Assembly (NCBI RefSeq): GCF_017355165.1
Contig: NZ_JADILK010000017.1
Span: 18,137 to 82,136, forward strand
From: Bacillus sp. SD075
GTDB taxonomy: Bacteria; Bacillota; Bacilli; Bacillales; DSM-1321
Length of the DNA stretch: 64,000 nt
Direction: 5' to 3'
Shown here: piece by piece, positions 8,281 to 15,170 of the stretch
Position numbering within the stretch: position 1 is the stretch's first letter
Layout of the letters: each line of letters opens with the position of its first letter
Notes under the pieces: model-generated
Database searches by the model: none
Told to the model about the DNA's origin: nothing
What the model saw: the letters and a program-made list of their open reading frames with translations, nothing else
Program-made: the position numbers and the translations under genes

Positions 8281-9105
8281 TCATTCCACTTCAACCATGA
8301 TTTGCGTCAGGTAATTTTCATACCCCTTTACTGCGACTTCATCCAAGATGTATTCTTCGCATGCAAATGATTTGAGATTCAAGTTTTCACTCTCCATGAA
8401 TTGTAATATTCTTTCGTACGTTTCGGAGATATTTTTATAACTGCCTTTATGATAGGCAACAACATATAGTCCCTTAGGTTTTATATAGAAGGTGTGGGCT
8501 GGGAGCTTTTCCATGACTTTCGTGTACAAAAATGAATAGTCATCATGATTCCCGTCGATGATGTTCTCTTTACTAATCATGGCCCCGATAGGGAAACCTG
8601 TATAAAATTCATTTTCATGACAGACATCAATGAAGTCAGATGTAGATTTTATGAATTCGGCATCAGAAGAATTCAGGATGGATTCACTTAGGAAGAGCTG
8701 TTCTTCCTCCTGAAGTTTCATGGTGATTTGAGAGTCATCCATACAAATTGCTTTTTCAGTGAGGGATATTTTCGTTTCAATGATCTTCTGCACTCTGTGA
8801 AGGCTCTTTATCTTTTTTTCTAATTCTATGGTCTTTTCTTTGAAAAGTTCAATTAGTTCCATAGGTGACCTGTTAGTAAGAAACCATTTGATCTCTTTCA
8901 AAGGCATATTGAATTCTTTTAAAAGCGTGATGACCGAAAAAACTTCAAATTGTTGATAAGAGTAATACCGATAGCCCTTTTCGTTTTTTAAATCGGGAGT
9001 AAGAAGCCCAATCTCATCATAATGAATAAGCGTTTGTTTATTTACATTGCATAATTTGGCAAATTCGCCAGTAGTAAAATATTTGCCTACACTTCCATCG
9101 GGCAT
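8281..9105 (-). CDS. bltR: MerR-family multidrug-sensing regulator, BltR-like
   Basis: A 274-residue protein. Residues ~8-80 are a MerR winged helix (YFTTGEFAKLCNVNKQTLIHYDEIGLLTPDLKNEKGYRYYS). Residues ~80-115 are a dimerising coiled coil. Residues ~125-270 are a GyrI/BmrR-like effector-binding domain. This is the architecture of BmrR and BltR, which bind lipophilic cations and untwist a 19-bp-spaced promoter. It is divergent from a clear bltD homologue, and the shared spacer has exactly such a promoter, so I name it bltR. In B. subtilis the first regulated gene is the Blt efflux pump, which is missing here. The start ATG follows GAGGAGAG. Confidence 0.82.
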   Translation of the reverse strand: MPDGSVGKYFTTGEFAKLCNVNKQTLIHYDEIGLLTPDLKNEKGYRYYSYQQFEVFSVITLLKEFNMPLKEIKWFLTNRSPMELIELFKEKTIELEKKIKSLHRVQKIIETKISLTEKAICMDDSQITMKLQEEEQLFLSESILNSSDAEFIKSTSDFIDVCHENEFYTGFPIGAMISKENIIDGNHDDYSFLYTKVMEKLPAHTFYIKPKGLYVVAYHKGSYKNISETYERILQFMESENLNLKSFACEEYILDEVAVKGYENYLTQIMVEVE

Positions 9106-9119
9106 TATAATCTCTCCTC

Positions 9120-9150
9120 TTGACTATATGGTAACCATATACCTTAGGGT
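9120..9150 (+). promoter_or_regulatory. MerR-type promoter (19-bp spacer) for bltD with operator dyad
   Basis: TTGACT (9120-9125), a 19-bp spacer, then TAGGGT (9145-9150). The spacer holds the perfect dyad TATATGGT-A-ACCATATA (9125-9141). An over-long 19-bp spacer is the hallmark of promoters activated by MerR-family proteins such as BmrR and BltR. The sequence shows spacing and dyad directly; activation is inferred from the family. Confidence 0.8.
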
Positions 9151-9208
9151 ATTAATATATCATGATAACAAAGCGGATAACCAGTTGCGAAATGGGGAAG
9201 GAAAATAA

Positions 9209-9661
9209 ATGATGAAGACCACTATAAATGAAGTCTCGAACGAAAATGTGAAGGATATTTTGAAATTGCGAATTAACGAAATGCAAAAGGCTTACATCGA
9301 AACGACTGAACAATGTTTAAAAGACGCTAAGGAATGTAAATATTACAGGCCAGTTGGGCTCTATTCGGATAATATCTTGGTCGGCTTTGCGATGTATGGA
9401 TTTTTCCCTGGGGAAGGCGAAAATGGCAGGGTTTGGTTAGACCGCTTTTTCATTGACGCTGTACATCAGGGTTTCGGCCTTGGAAGTATCTTGTTGGAGG
9501 CTTTAATAAAAAGAATAATAGAAGAATATGATTGTCCTGAAATCTATTTAAGCATAGTTGAAGATAATCAGGCTGCGCTCCATTTGTATAAGAAATTCGG
9601 CTTTGCATTCAATGGCGAATCAGATTATAACGATGAAAAGGTCATGGTCAAAAGAGTATAA
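9209..9661 (+). CDS. bltD: Spermidine/spermine N-acetyltransferase, BltD-like (GNAT)
   Basis: A 150-residue GNAT acetyltransferase. It resembles B. subtilis BltD along its length: YIETTEQCLKDAKECKYYRPVGLY, VGFAMYGFFPGE, GRVWLDRFFID, an acetyl-CoA loop HQGFGLGSILLEAL (Q/R-x-x-G-x-G/A type) near residue 92, and the C-terminal AALHLYKKFGFAFNGE. BltD acetylates spermidine and spermine. Normally bltD is the second gene of blt-bltD; here it is first after the MerR-type promoter. It ends before a strong bidirectional terminator. Confidence 0.88.
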   Translation: MMKTTINEVSNENVKDILKLRINEMQKAYIETTEQCLKDAKECKYYRPVGLYSDNILVGFAMYGFFPGEGENGRVWLDRFFIDAVHQGFGLGSILLEALIKRIIEEYDCPEIYLSIVEDNQAALHLYKKFGFAFNGESDYNDEKVMVKRV

Positions 9662-9727
9662 GCATCTATTATTTATTGTTAATACCTAGATCCTTTTCAA
9701 CTCAAAAGTATGTCCAGTAAAACAAAA

Positions 9728-9769
9728 AAGCCGGTTCCTCACACTCCAGGAATCCGGCTTCTTTTTTTA
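9728..9769 (+). terminator. Intrinsic terminator after bltD (probably bidirectional)
   Basis: Stem GCCGGTTCCT with AGGAATCCGGC (9730-9758, one bulge), followed by CTTTTTTT on the plus strand and preceded by AAAAAA. Confidence 0.85.
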
Positions 9770-9877
9770 GTTGTTCGTTTTATCATTTCCCGCCAGAAGG
9801 CTTCCTCTTCAAGCGTATGAAGGGGAGATCCCAAAGGTAAGGGGGATATGAATGGCGGTTGGCATAAGCCAAAGTAA

Positions 9878-10074
9878 CCTTCTAGCCAATTGTGTTCTAG
9901 CTGTGGGTACCAATATAAAGACGTTATACATCTGAATCTTGGTGAATGGGATTGTCTTCTTGTACTACTCACCACGATCGGGATATTAACGCAGGACTCA
10001 ATCTAATGAATGAAGACATAAGGCTGCTAACCGTAGGAACGGCTGGGATAGCCTTATTAAAAATTGGCCGATAG
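9878..10074 (+). pseudogene. tnpB: TnpB (IS200/IS605-type, RNA-guided nuclease) C-terminal remnant, frameshifted
   Basis: Read in frame from 9878, the translation gives [16 protein letters not shown], then HLNLGEWDC to 9955. This is the first half of the TnpB zinc ribbon. One base is missing at about 9956-9957; the next frame resumes as [15 protein letters not shown] and runs to a TAG at 10072-10074. That is the second CxxC-like pair plus the RuvC-III HDRDIN motif. TnpB proteins are ~370-400 residues, so only the last ~65 remain. In the continuous frame a TAA lies directly upstream of 9878, and no TnpA gene is present. A dead copy. Confidence 0.85.
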
Positions 10075-10138
10075 GCTGATGTTCTTATGAATGCCCCACT
10101 TCAATCAGACTGTAAGGTCATAAGGGGTGGGTAGTTCA
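10075..10138 (+). mobile_element. Right end of an IS605-type element / omega-RNA 3' scaffold remnant
   Basis: Downstream of the tnpB stop lies a conserved-looking tail with a foldable segment (CCCCACTT near 10093-10100 against AAGGGGTGGG at 10122-10131) ending in GTAGTTCAA. This is the usual right-end layout of TnpB elements, where the end of the reRNA (omega-RNA) scaffold marks the element boundary and flanking DNA supplies the guide. The boundary lies at the stop codon of the convergent ABC permease (TGA = 10136-10138 reversed), so the former guide would match that permease's 3' end. Confidence 0.55.
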
Positions 10139-11152
10139 AAGTGCACGGTATTTTTTTAAACTAATAATATTGATGGTGATAAAAACGGCGGCAAAGGTCA
10201 GGAGAATGAGTAAATCAAGTAAAACCTCATTGAACGTGAAACCTTTGTACATAATGCCGTTCATGGCATCCGATGCGTAATAGAGCGGCATGACCTTGCC
10301 GATTTTTTGCAGCCAGTCTGCCATGCCATCCAATGGGAAAATCCCTGTAAAGAAGACTTGCGGCACGATGACCAGCGGAATGAATTGTACCATTTGGAAT
10401 TCAGATGTTGCGAAACTCGATAGTAATGTACCAAGCGATAATGCAACGAGCGAGACGAGTATATTCGTCAATAAAACGAGCCATATGGAGCCAATAAGGA
10501 CGATATCCAATACATTGACAGCATATAGTACGACAATTATGGTTTGAACGAGAGCAAATGAGCCATATCCAACCACATAGCCCGCTACGATTTCGTACCT
10601 TTTAATTGGTGTAGCAAGCAGCCGTTCCAACGTACCACTTGTACGCTCCTTCAAAAGCGCGATCCCCGCTATTAAGAAGACAAAGAAGAACACGAAAAAG
10701 CTGACGAGCATCGGACTGAAAGTATCAAAACCCTTTGTGTTGGCATCTCCGTAAACATATTGCTCCTCAATGGAAGGAGTGTTTTTTTCATTCCCTTGCA
10801 AGCCATGCAACATTTGCATTTGAACAGCCTTTGCCCGGGGAGGTTCGTCGTTCAATAGTGTCAGTTTCATTTTGCCATTTTCAACCTGCAGCCAGCCATC
10901 CGTATCATTTTCAATCATTTTTTCCTGTGAAAACTCCTCAGTGGCGGTTACTTGAAAATCCGCTTGTTTCAATGCTTTAACCATCACTTCATCACTGCCT
11001 GTAACAACGATTTTCAAATCACTTGCTTCTGTATCGAAAATAAAATACATGAGCGTTAAAATGAGCAATGGAGCTAGGAAAAATAAAGCGAGCGTCCTTC
11101 GATCCCGGCGCATCTGCCGTGTAATTCGAGTAACAAGGGAGGCAATTCTCAT
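10136..11152 (-). CDS. ABC-2 type exporter permease
   Basis: A 338-residue permease with the YhhJ/YbhS-type topology. One N-terminal helix (~21-40) is followed by an extracytoplasmic domain (~45-155) and five C-terminal helices, with the coupling segment ALLKERTSGTLERLLATPIKRYEIVAGY near residue 183 and FFTGIFPLDGM near 265. It works with the ATPase whose gene overlaps it by 4 bp. Its last residues (LKKYRAL) look like a natural family C-terminus, but the stop codon itself falls in the right end of the adjoining TnpB remnant. The exported substrate is unknown. Confidence 0.85.
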   Translation of the reverse strand: MRIASLVTRITRQMRRDRRTLALFFLAPLLILTLMYFIFDTEASDLKIVVTGSDEVMVKALKQADFQVTATEEFSQEKMIENDTDGWLQVENGKMKLTLLNDEPPRAKAVQMQMLHGLQGNEKNTPSIEEQYVYGDANTKGFDTFSPMLVSFFVFFFVFLIAGIALLKERTSGTLERLLATPIKRYEIVAGYVVGYGSFALVQTIIVVLYAVNVLDIVLIGSIWLVLLTNILVSLVALSLGTLLSSFATSEFQMVQFIPLVIVPQVFFTGIFPLDGMADWLQKIGKVMPLYYASDAMNGIMYKGFTFNEVLLDLLILLTFAAVFITINIISLKKYRAL

Positions 11153-11883
11153 TTTAGGCCGCCTCCAATCCTTAAAAAGACATCATCAAGCGTTTCCGCG
11201 GCAAATTGTTCTTTTAAATCTGCAGGGGTTCCTGCCGCGATGATTTCACCTTCACGCAGCATCGCCAGTTTATCGCACCGTTCCGCTTCATCCATCACAT
11301 GCGTCGTGATGATGATCGTCTTCTGATCTTCATTCCTTAAACGCTCAAGTTCCTGCCAAATCGATTGTTTCAGCAAAGGGTCTATTCCCACTGTCGGCTC
11401 ATCCAAAATGAGAATCTCCGGATTTTGAATGAGTGCAACCGCCAGTGACAGTCGGCGCTTCATTCCACCTGAATAATGCGCAACCCGAACGTTCAAATCA
11501 TTCGTCAACTGTACGATTTCAGCTGCATATTGAATCCGTTCCCTTCGTTCCTTTTTCGAAAAACGGTATAGCTTCGCAAAAAATTCGAGGTTTTCAGTAC
11601 CCGTCAGTTCTGTATATAAAGCATCGGACTGTGCCATATAGCCTACATCCATTAACAGTGCTTCATTTGGCACTTCAAGATCCAGAACCGTGACTTTACC
11701 AGCATCGGGCTTAATCAATCCGACAATCATTTTAATCAAGGTCGTCTTTCCGCATCCAGATGGACCTAACAAACCAAAAATCCCGCTTTTTTCAATATTC
11801 AGGCTCAACGGCTGAATGACCTTCTTTTGATGGAAATCCTTAGCAATTCCTTCAATGGAAATCGCCTTTTTCATTGTACACAC
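11149..11883 (-). CDS. ABC exporter ATPase subunit
   Basis: A 244-residue ABC ATPase. Walker A GPSGCGKTT is near residue 38, signature YSGGMKRRLSLAVAL near 132, Walker B ILILDEPTVGID near 154, and H-loop ITTHVMDEAERCD near 186. The stop overlaps the start of the permease gene by 4 bp (ATGA). The start is at 11883 (a second in-frame ATG is four codons in, MKKAIS). It is divergent from a TetR gene whose likely operators lie in the spacer. Together they form a drug- or peptide-exporter module resembling, but not homologous in layout to, the one at 1.5-4 kb. Confidence 0.9.
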   Translation of the reverse strand: MCTMKKAISIEGIAKDFHQKKVIQPLSLNIEKSGIFGLLGPSGCGKTTLIKMIVGLIKPDAGKVTVLDLEVPNEALLMDVGYMAQSDALYTELTGTENLEFFAKLYRFSKKERRERIQYAAEIVQLTNDLNVRVAHYSGGMKRRLSLAVALIQNPEILILDEPTVGIDPLLKQSIWQELERLRNEDQKTIIITTHVMDEAERCDKLAMLREGEIIAAGTPADLKEQFAAETLDDVFLRIGGGLK

Positions 11884-11900
11884 ATCCTCCCTCTTTAATT

Positions 11901-11974
11901 AACACAGTGTTGAGTGTATCATCATTCTAAGGTAGCATTAGTTCTAATACAATCAACACATTTGGAAAAGTGTT
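11901..11974. promoter_or_regulatory. Two AACAC...GTGTT dyads between ABC operon and tetR-like gene
   Basis: AACAC-A-GTGTT (11901-11911) near the ABC genes and AACAC-N10-GTGTT (11955-11974) near the TetR gene. The two half-sites are the same but the spacing differs (1 versus 10). They are candidate TetR operators, one per promoter. Confidence 0.5.
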
Positions 11975-11992
11975 TAGTGAAGGAGACATTCC

Positions 11993-12592
11993 ATGGCATC
12001 AATTCATGAGGATATGGTACAAAGGACGAAAATGCAGATACAACATCATTTTATTGTACTCGTTGAAACAGAGGGTTTCTCACATGTATCAGTGAAGAAA
12101 ATTGCAGCGCGCGCTAACATTAATCGGGGCACATTCTATTTGCATTACGCAGATAAATATGAATTGATGGATCACGTACAGCAGGAATTGTTAAAGGAGC
12201 TCCAGACTCGCATTACTGCCATTTTGCCAAAAGAGGCTTTTTTGGCTCTTCATCAACAACAACTATACCCGCCCTTCGTCGCGATTTTTCAATTCATCAG
12301 TGAACATGCTCACCCATTAAGGGCCATTCTTGGTGATCAGGGCGATCCTTCCTTTGCCAAAAAAATAAAGCGCGTATTCGGCGAAGTCCTGTTGGAGCGT
12401 TTGATCAGCCTGCATCCAGCGGCTAAAAATGAAGCGTTCCGCATGTATATGCACGCCTTCCTGACATCGGCGATTTTAGGGGTGATACAGGAGTGGCTAG
12501 AGAATTGTGAAGAGCAAACGGTGGAAGAAATGGCGAAAATCCATTTTCAAATCTTGAACTTCATCAGCCAATTGCGGACTTTCATTCAATGA
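11993..12592 (+). CDS. TetR-family transcriptional regulator
   Basis: A 199-residue TetR protein. The HTH SVKKIAARANINRGTFYLHYADKYELM spans residues ~29-56. The C-terminal helical domain (LRAILGDQGDPSFAKKIKRVF near 103) is of the type found in regulators often annotated TetR_C_33/C_8. The start ATG follows GAAGGAGAC. It is divergent from the ABC exporter at 10.1-11.9 kb, which it probably represses. It ends 2 bp before a long perfect hairpin. Confidence 0.85.
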   Translation: MASIHEDMVQRTKMQIQHHFIVLVETEGFSHVSVKKIAARANINRGTFYLHYADKYELMDHVQQELLKELQTRITAILPKEAFLALHQQQLYPPFVAIFQFISEHAHPLRAILGDQGDPSFAKKIKRVFGEVLLERLISLHPAAKNEAFRMYMHAFLTSAILGVIQEWLENCEEQTVEEMAKIHFQILNFISQLRTFIQ

Positions 12593-12594
12593 AC

Positions 12595-12641
12595 AATCCG
12601 ATATAAAGGCATGTTCCATCAACATGCCTTTATATCGGATT
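12595..12641 (+). terminator. Long perfect hairpin after the TetR gene
   Basis: A 21-bp perfect stem (12595-12615 with 12621-12641) and a 5-base loop, starting 3 bp after the stop codon. The downstream run is only ACACCTTTTC, so termination may be weak; the perfect stem also acts as a 3' RNA stabiliser in many Bacillus genes. Confidence 0.65.
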
Positions 12642-12720
12642 ACACCTTTTCCCCCCCGCTTTCACCTCTACATTTACCATTACTAAATTTAAACTCAATC
12701 GTTTAAAAGTGTAAATAACG

Positions 12721-12750
12721 CGAAAAAACTCATTCAAAATAAATGAGTTT
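12721..12750 (-). terminator. Probable terminator of the small gene at 12848-13039
   Basis: Stem AAACTCATT (12726-12734) with AATGAGTTT (12742-12750). On the minus strand it is followed by TTTTTTCG. It lies ~100 bp past the stop of the 63-residue gene. Confidence 0.6.
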
Positions 12751-12847
12751 AAAAGCAAAACAAGATATGGATTTTTCGTTCAGCGTTCCTGGATAGAACA
12801 CAGATTACATAATTGAATACCGCTAATGAACATTGGATTCGGTTGAT

Positions 12848-13039
12848 TTACCTAAGGGAAAACCATTTTAAAAACGGATTCTTTTTCTTATCCGTTATCC
12901 TTAATTCATTCATGATGATTTGATCCTCATGATCGGCTATCCATTTCCTTAGTGCATCTTTATCCTGGCATTGTGTTAAATATGTTTGGCCACCCTTGCC
13001 TGTGGCATTAATAACATATCTATTGAACGTCTTCTCCAT
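12848..13039 (-). CDS. Small conserved-looking protein of unknown function (63 aa)
   Basis: Sixty-three residues, charged and soluble, with no signal peptide. The N-terminal FNRYVINATGKGGQTYLTQC and C-terminal KKKNPFLKWFSLR give a mixed alpha/beta impression, and a single Cys (about residue 24) sits mid-chain. The ATG is preceded by AAGGCGGG at 7 bases and the frame ends before a minus-strand terminator, so it looks like a real gene. I do not recognise the family. Confidence 0.6.
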   Translation of the reverse strand: MEKTFNRYVINATGKGGQTYLTQCQDKDALRKWIADHEDQIIMNELRITDKKKNPFLKWFSLR

Positions 13040-13317
13040 AATTGCCCGCCTTTTTTAATAAAATGTATTGAATTTTTAAATACGAATGCAATGCTTTTTT
13101 CTTTATGATTCACAAAAGAAACATAATATATATATTCCAAATTTGATTGGCGATGACTGAAAGTATGGAATAAAGTGAATCGATGCTGGTTATCCTAATC
13201 GGATTAATCGAACCTATCATAATGTGCTAACTAATATTTGTCAATACGTTTTTAAAATGTAAATAAAACGTAAATTTTCAGTCTTGTTAAAGAAATATTT
13301 TTATACCAATTAGGGGA
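13040..13317. other. AT-rich intergenic stretch
   Basis: Very AT-rich, holding the promoter region of the 63-residue gene and leading to the riboswitch promoter. I see no gene or strong dyad in it. Confidence 0.5.
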
Positions 13318-13347
13318 TTACAACAGCTAAATGATGGGAATTATAAT
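13318..13347 (+). promoter_or_regulatory. Probable sigma-A promoter for the riboswitch leader
   Basis: TTACAA (13318-13323), 18-bp spacer, TATAAT (13342-13347). A transcript would start near 13354, just before the structured leader. Confidence 0.5.
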
Positions 13348-13359
13348 ACGTTTATCCAT

Positions 13360-13500
13360 TTAATGCATTTCGGCCTAAGCTCGTGGGAATTGAGTACGGA
13401 GGACCTATCAATTGGGGTTAATTCCGCCATGCGGAAGGGATGAAATCAGCTCTTTCTTACTTCGTCGGCTAAAGCGAAGAAGGGTATAAGACCGCCTATT
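13360..13500 (+). promoter_or_regulatory. Probable c-di-AMP riboswitch (ydaO-yuaA class)
   Basis: The leader contains blocks in the order of the ydaO-yuaA consensus: a GGAGGACC element near 13398, TTGGGGTTAATTCC near 13412, AAGGGATGAAATC near 13434, and GTCGGCTAAAGCG near 13466. It ends in a possible GC-poor terminator. These RNAs bind c-di-AMP and shut off K+ uptake (ktrAB, kimA) or wall-hydrolase genes. The remnant 130 bp downstream encodes an RCK-C domain, as in KtrA, which supports the call. I judged this by eye without a covariance model. Confidence 0.65.
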
Positions 13501-13600
13501 TTAGGAGCTTTTTTGCACGCTTTTTCTGGCAAAATGCTATTCGGTGTTTTCGCAGGACTTTTTATTATGCATTAAAAAGGTTCGAAAAGACGATTGATGA

Positions 13601-13831
13601 TTAAAATATCATACAGCTTTACACAGGGTCGTGAATCAGCTCCTTTCCCATGCTGAACTTATAGGGCTCCCTGAGGATTTGCGTGCAATATATAATATCA
13701 GTGCCATTGCCACCGTGAGTAATGGAGAAATTATCATAGCACCCTCACCGGATCAGTATATCCATGAAAAAGATTTGCTTTTAGTGGTTGGCAATAAAGA
13801 AGATCTAGCCGTCTTTGCCAATATTGAATAA
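13601..13831 (+). pseudogene. RCK C-terminal (TrkA_C) domain remnant, KtrA/KtrC-like
   Basis: The only readable part is ~65-75 residues ending at 13831: AELIGLPEDLRAIYNIS, IATVSNGEIIIAPSPDQYIHE, KDLLLVVGNKEDLAVFANI. This is a typical TrkA_C/RCK-C domain, the nucleotide-binding (c-di-AMP) module of K+ channel gating proteins such as KtrA. The Rossmann RCK-N half (~140 residues) is missing; a stop lies at 13598-13600 in this frame. A GTG at 13631 could start a 66-residue free domain, but no good ribosome site precedes it. Probably a decayed ktrA-like gene behind its own riboswitch. Confidence 0.7.
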
Positions 13832-13972
13832 CCCAGCCGGTTCCGGCTCTTGCTTTATCGAAACTCGTACCCGTTTTATATAAAGCATCACATATACATG
13901 GAGAGACCGCCATATGGAGGTCTTCTCGATGAAATTTATGACGAGCATCCCCATGCCTTGGATATGTATGCA

Positions 13973-14806
13973 TTATTTTATCGTACTGATAGCTTGGGCA
14001 AGGGTGGACTTTATCGTCACTTTATCAAAAGGCAGTTGAAGCTTAACGGCAGTCATGGTTATTTCCGGCCGAAGTCCTGAAAGGGTTGTTCGAATACCAA
14101 TCAAATGTAAGGATTCAATCATTTGTGACAGCTTGTGGGCGGATGCACCATCTATTGAATGAACGCCCGACAGGTCTATGAAAAGCCTTGTGACATTTTT
14201 TTCAGCGCATTTTTGTAATGTGTTTTCAAGTAAGGACATGCCCCTCGTCGTGTCAATATCCCCTATCAGGGGAAGCAACGCCGTGTTATCCTTAAGGGAA
14301 ATGATAGGTGTGCTCAATTCATCGATCGTTGCCTGTTGGGCTTTCATGATTTTATTGGCATATCTATGATTCGCTTCCGTAAACCTTTCCATTACTTCAC
14401 TGAACACCTTCACCACTATCCGATACCAGGAATTTATTTCGTCCTGTGTATATTTATCTCCATGCAATCCCACAAACCGGTCAATATAATCCAGATATTG
14501 TTCTTGCGTTCGAAAAAACTCCCTCAATATAAAAAAGATGGGTGTATTTAAATGCTCCTCATCCTGACCGATATCTTCAATCCACTCACCAAGATGCTTA
14601 AAGAATTCCCTCTCCTCTGTAACGAAGACCTGAAAGAAACGTAAATGGAATTCATTATTTTGTTGCTTAAGTTTTTTAATCACTTTAGAATCGGGTGAGC
14701 TATAAACACCCGCCTTATCATTTTTATTCAATGTTGCGTACCAATCCTCAGTCAATTGTCCTGCCACACCCAATAAAAAAGAATATAGTTCTTTATTTCT
14801 GTGCAT
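13973..14806 (-). CDS. RsbR-type STAS-domain stressosome protein (RsbRD-like)
   Basis: A ~277-residue protein. The N-terminal ~150 residues are an all-helical sensor region (SFLLGVAGQLTEDWYATL...) like those of RsbR paralogues. The C-terminal STAS domain includes TPIISLKDNTALLPLIGDID, RLFIDLSGVHSIDGASAHKL and GIRTTLSGLRPEITMTAV. Stressosomes of RsbR proteins and RsbS hold RsbT and start the sigma-B cascade. The second regulatory Thr (PEITMT) seems present, but the first, normally in a VDT motif, reads IDG here. I start at 14806 because GGAGGAG sits 4-10 bases upstream; earlier in-frame starts have none. It stands alone. Confidence 0.82.
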   Translation of the reverse strand: MHRNKELYSFLLGVAGQLTEDWYATLNKNDKAGVYSSPDSKVIKKLKQQNNEFHLRFFQVFVTEEREFFKHLGEWIEDIGQDEEHLNTPIFFILREFFRTQEQYLDYIDRFVGLHGDKYTQDEINSWYRIVVKVFSEVMERFTEANHRYANKIMKAQQATIDELSTPIISLKDNTALLPLIGDIDTTRGMSLLENTLQKCAEKNVTRLFIDLSGVHSIDGASAHKLSQMIESLHLIGIRTTLSGLRPEITMTAVKLQLPFDKVTIKSTLAQAISTIK

Positions 14807-15170
14807 AAACTCCTCCTGTTTATTTTTATAAATCATTCCAATTGGTATCAACATTGATAAATCTAACACTGAAATCAGCTTTTTATAGAAAAATTATCAA
14901 AAAAGTAAGCATAGAAGATAATCTCTTCCATACTTAAAAATCTTATGATGACCTGATACCCAATTGCCCTACTTTCCATATACCTTCCCAGCTGTTTTTG
15001 AAACCAAACAACCCCTGTATTTTCAAAAAAAAGATCAAGAACCTTCATCTATTATCCTGGAAAATCAGCGTTCACCCAAAAAGCATTTCATTATAGTTTT
15101 CTATTTTTCCATTTTGTTAACGAACTCCCCTTTTCTTTATAACAAAAAGGGACCTGTTATCTTATGAGAA
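14807..15170. other. Intergenic stretch between two minus-strand genes
   Basis: AT-rich. A CCCCTTTT...AAAAAGGG hairpin at 15132-15151 lies just past the methyltransferase stop and may be its terminator, although its U-run is weak. An open frame at 14964-15167 lacks a ribosome site. No sigma-B promoter for the STAS gene was convincing. Confidence 0.4.

Noticed and set aside
9739..9975. Minus-strand 78-residue open frame opposite the TnpB remnant
   Set aside because: It is the complement of the decayed tnpB and of the bltD terminator and has no ribosome site.
13850..14080. 76-residue plus-strand open frame
   Set aside because: Overlaps the 3' end of the STAS-protein gene in antisense and has no ribosome site; the imperfect hairpin at 13900-13928 was also too weak to call.
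14964..15167. 67-residue plus-strand open frame
   Set aside because: No ribosome site and codon use unlike neighbouring genes.
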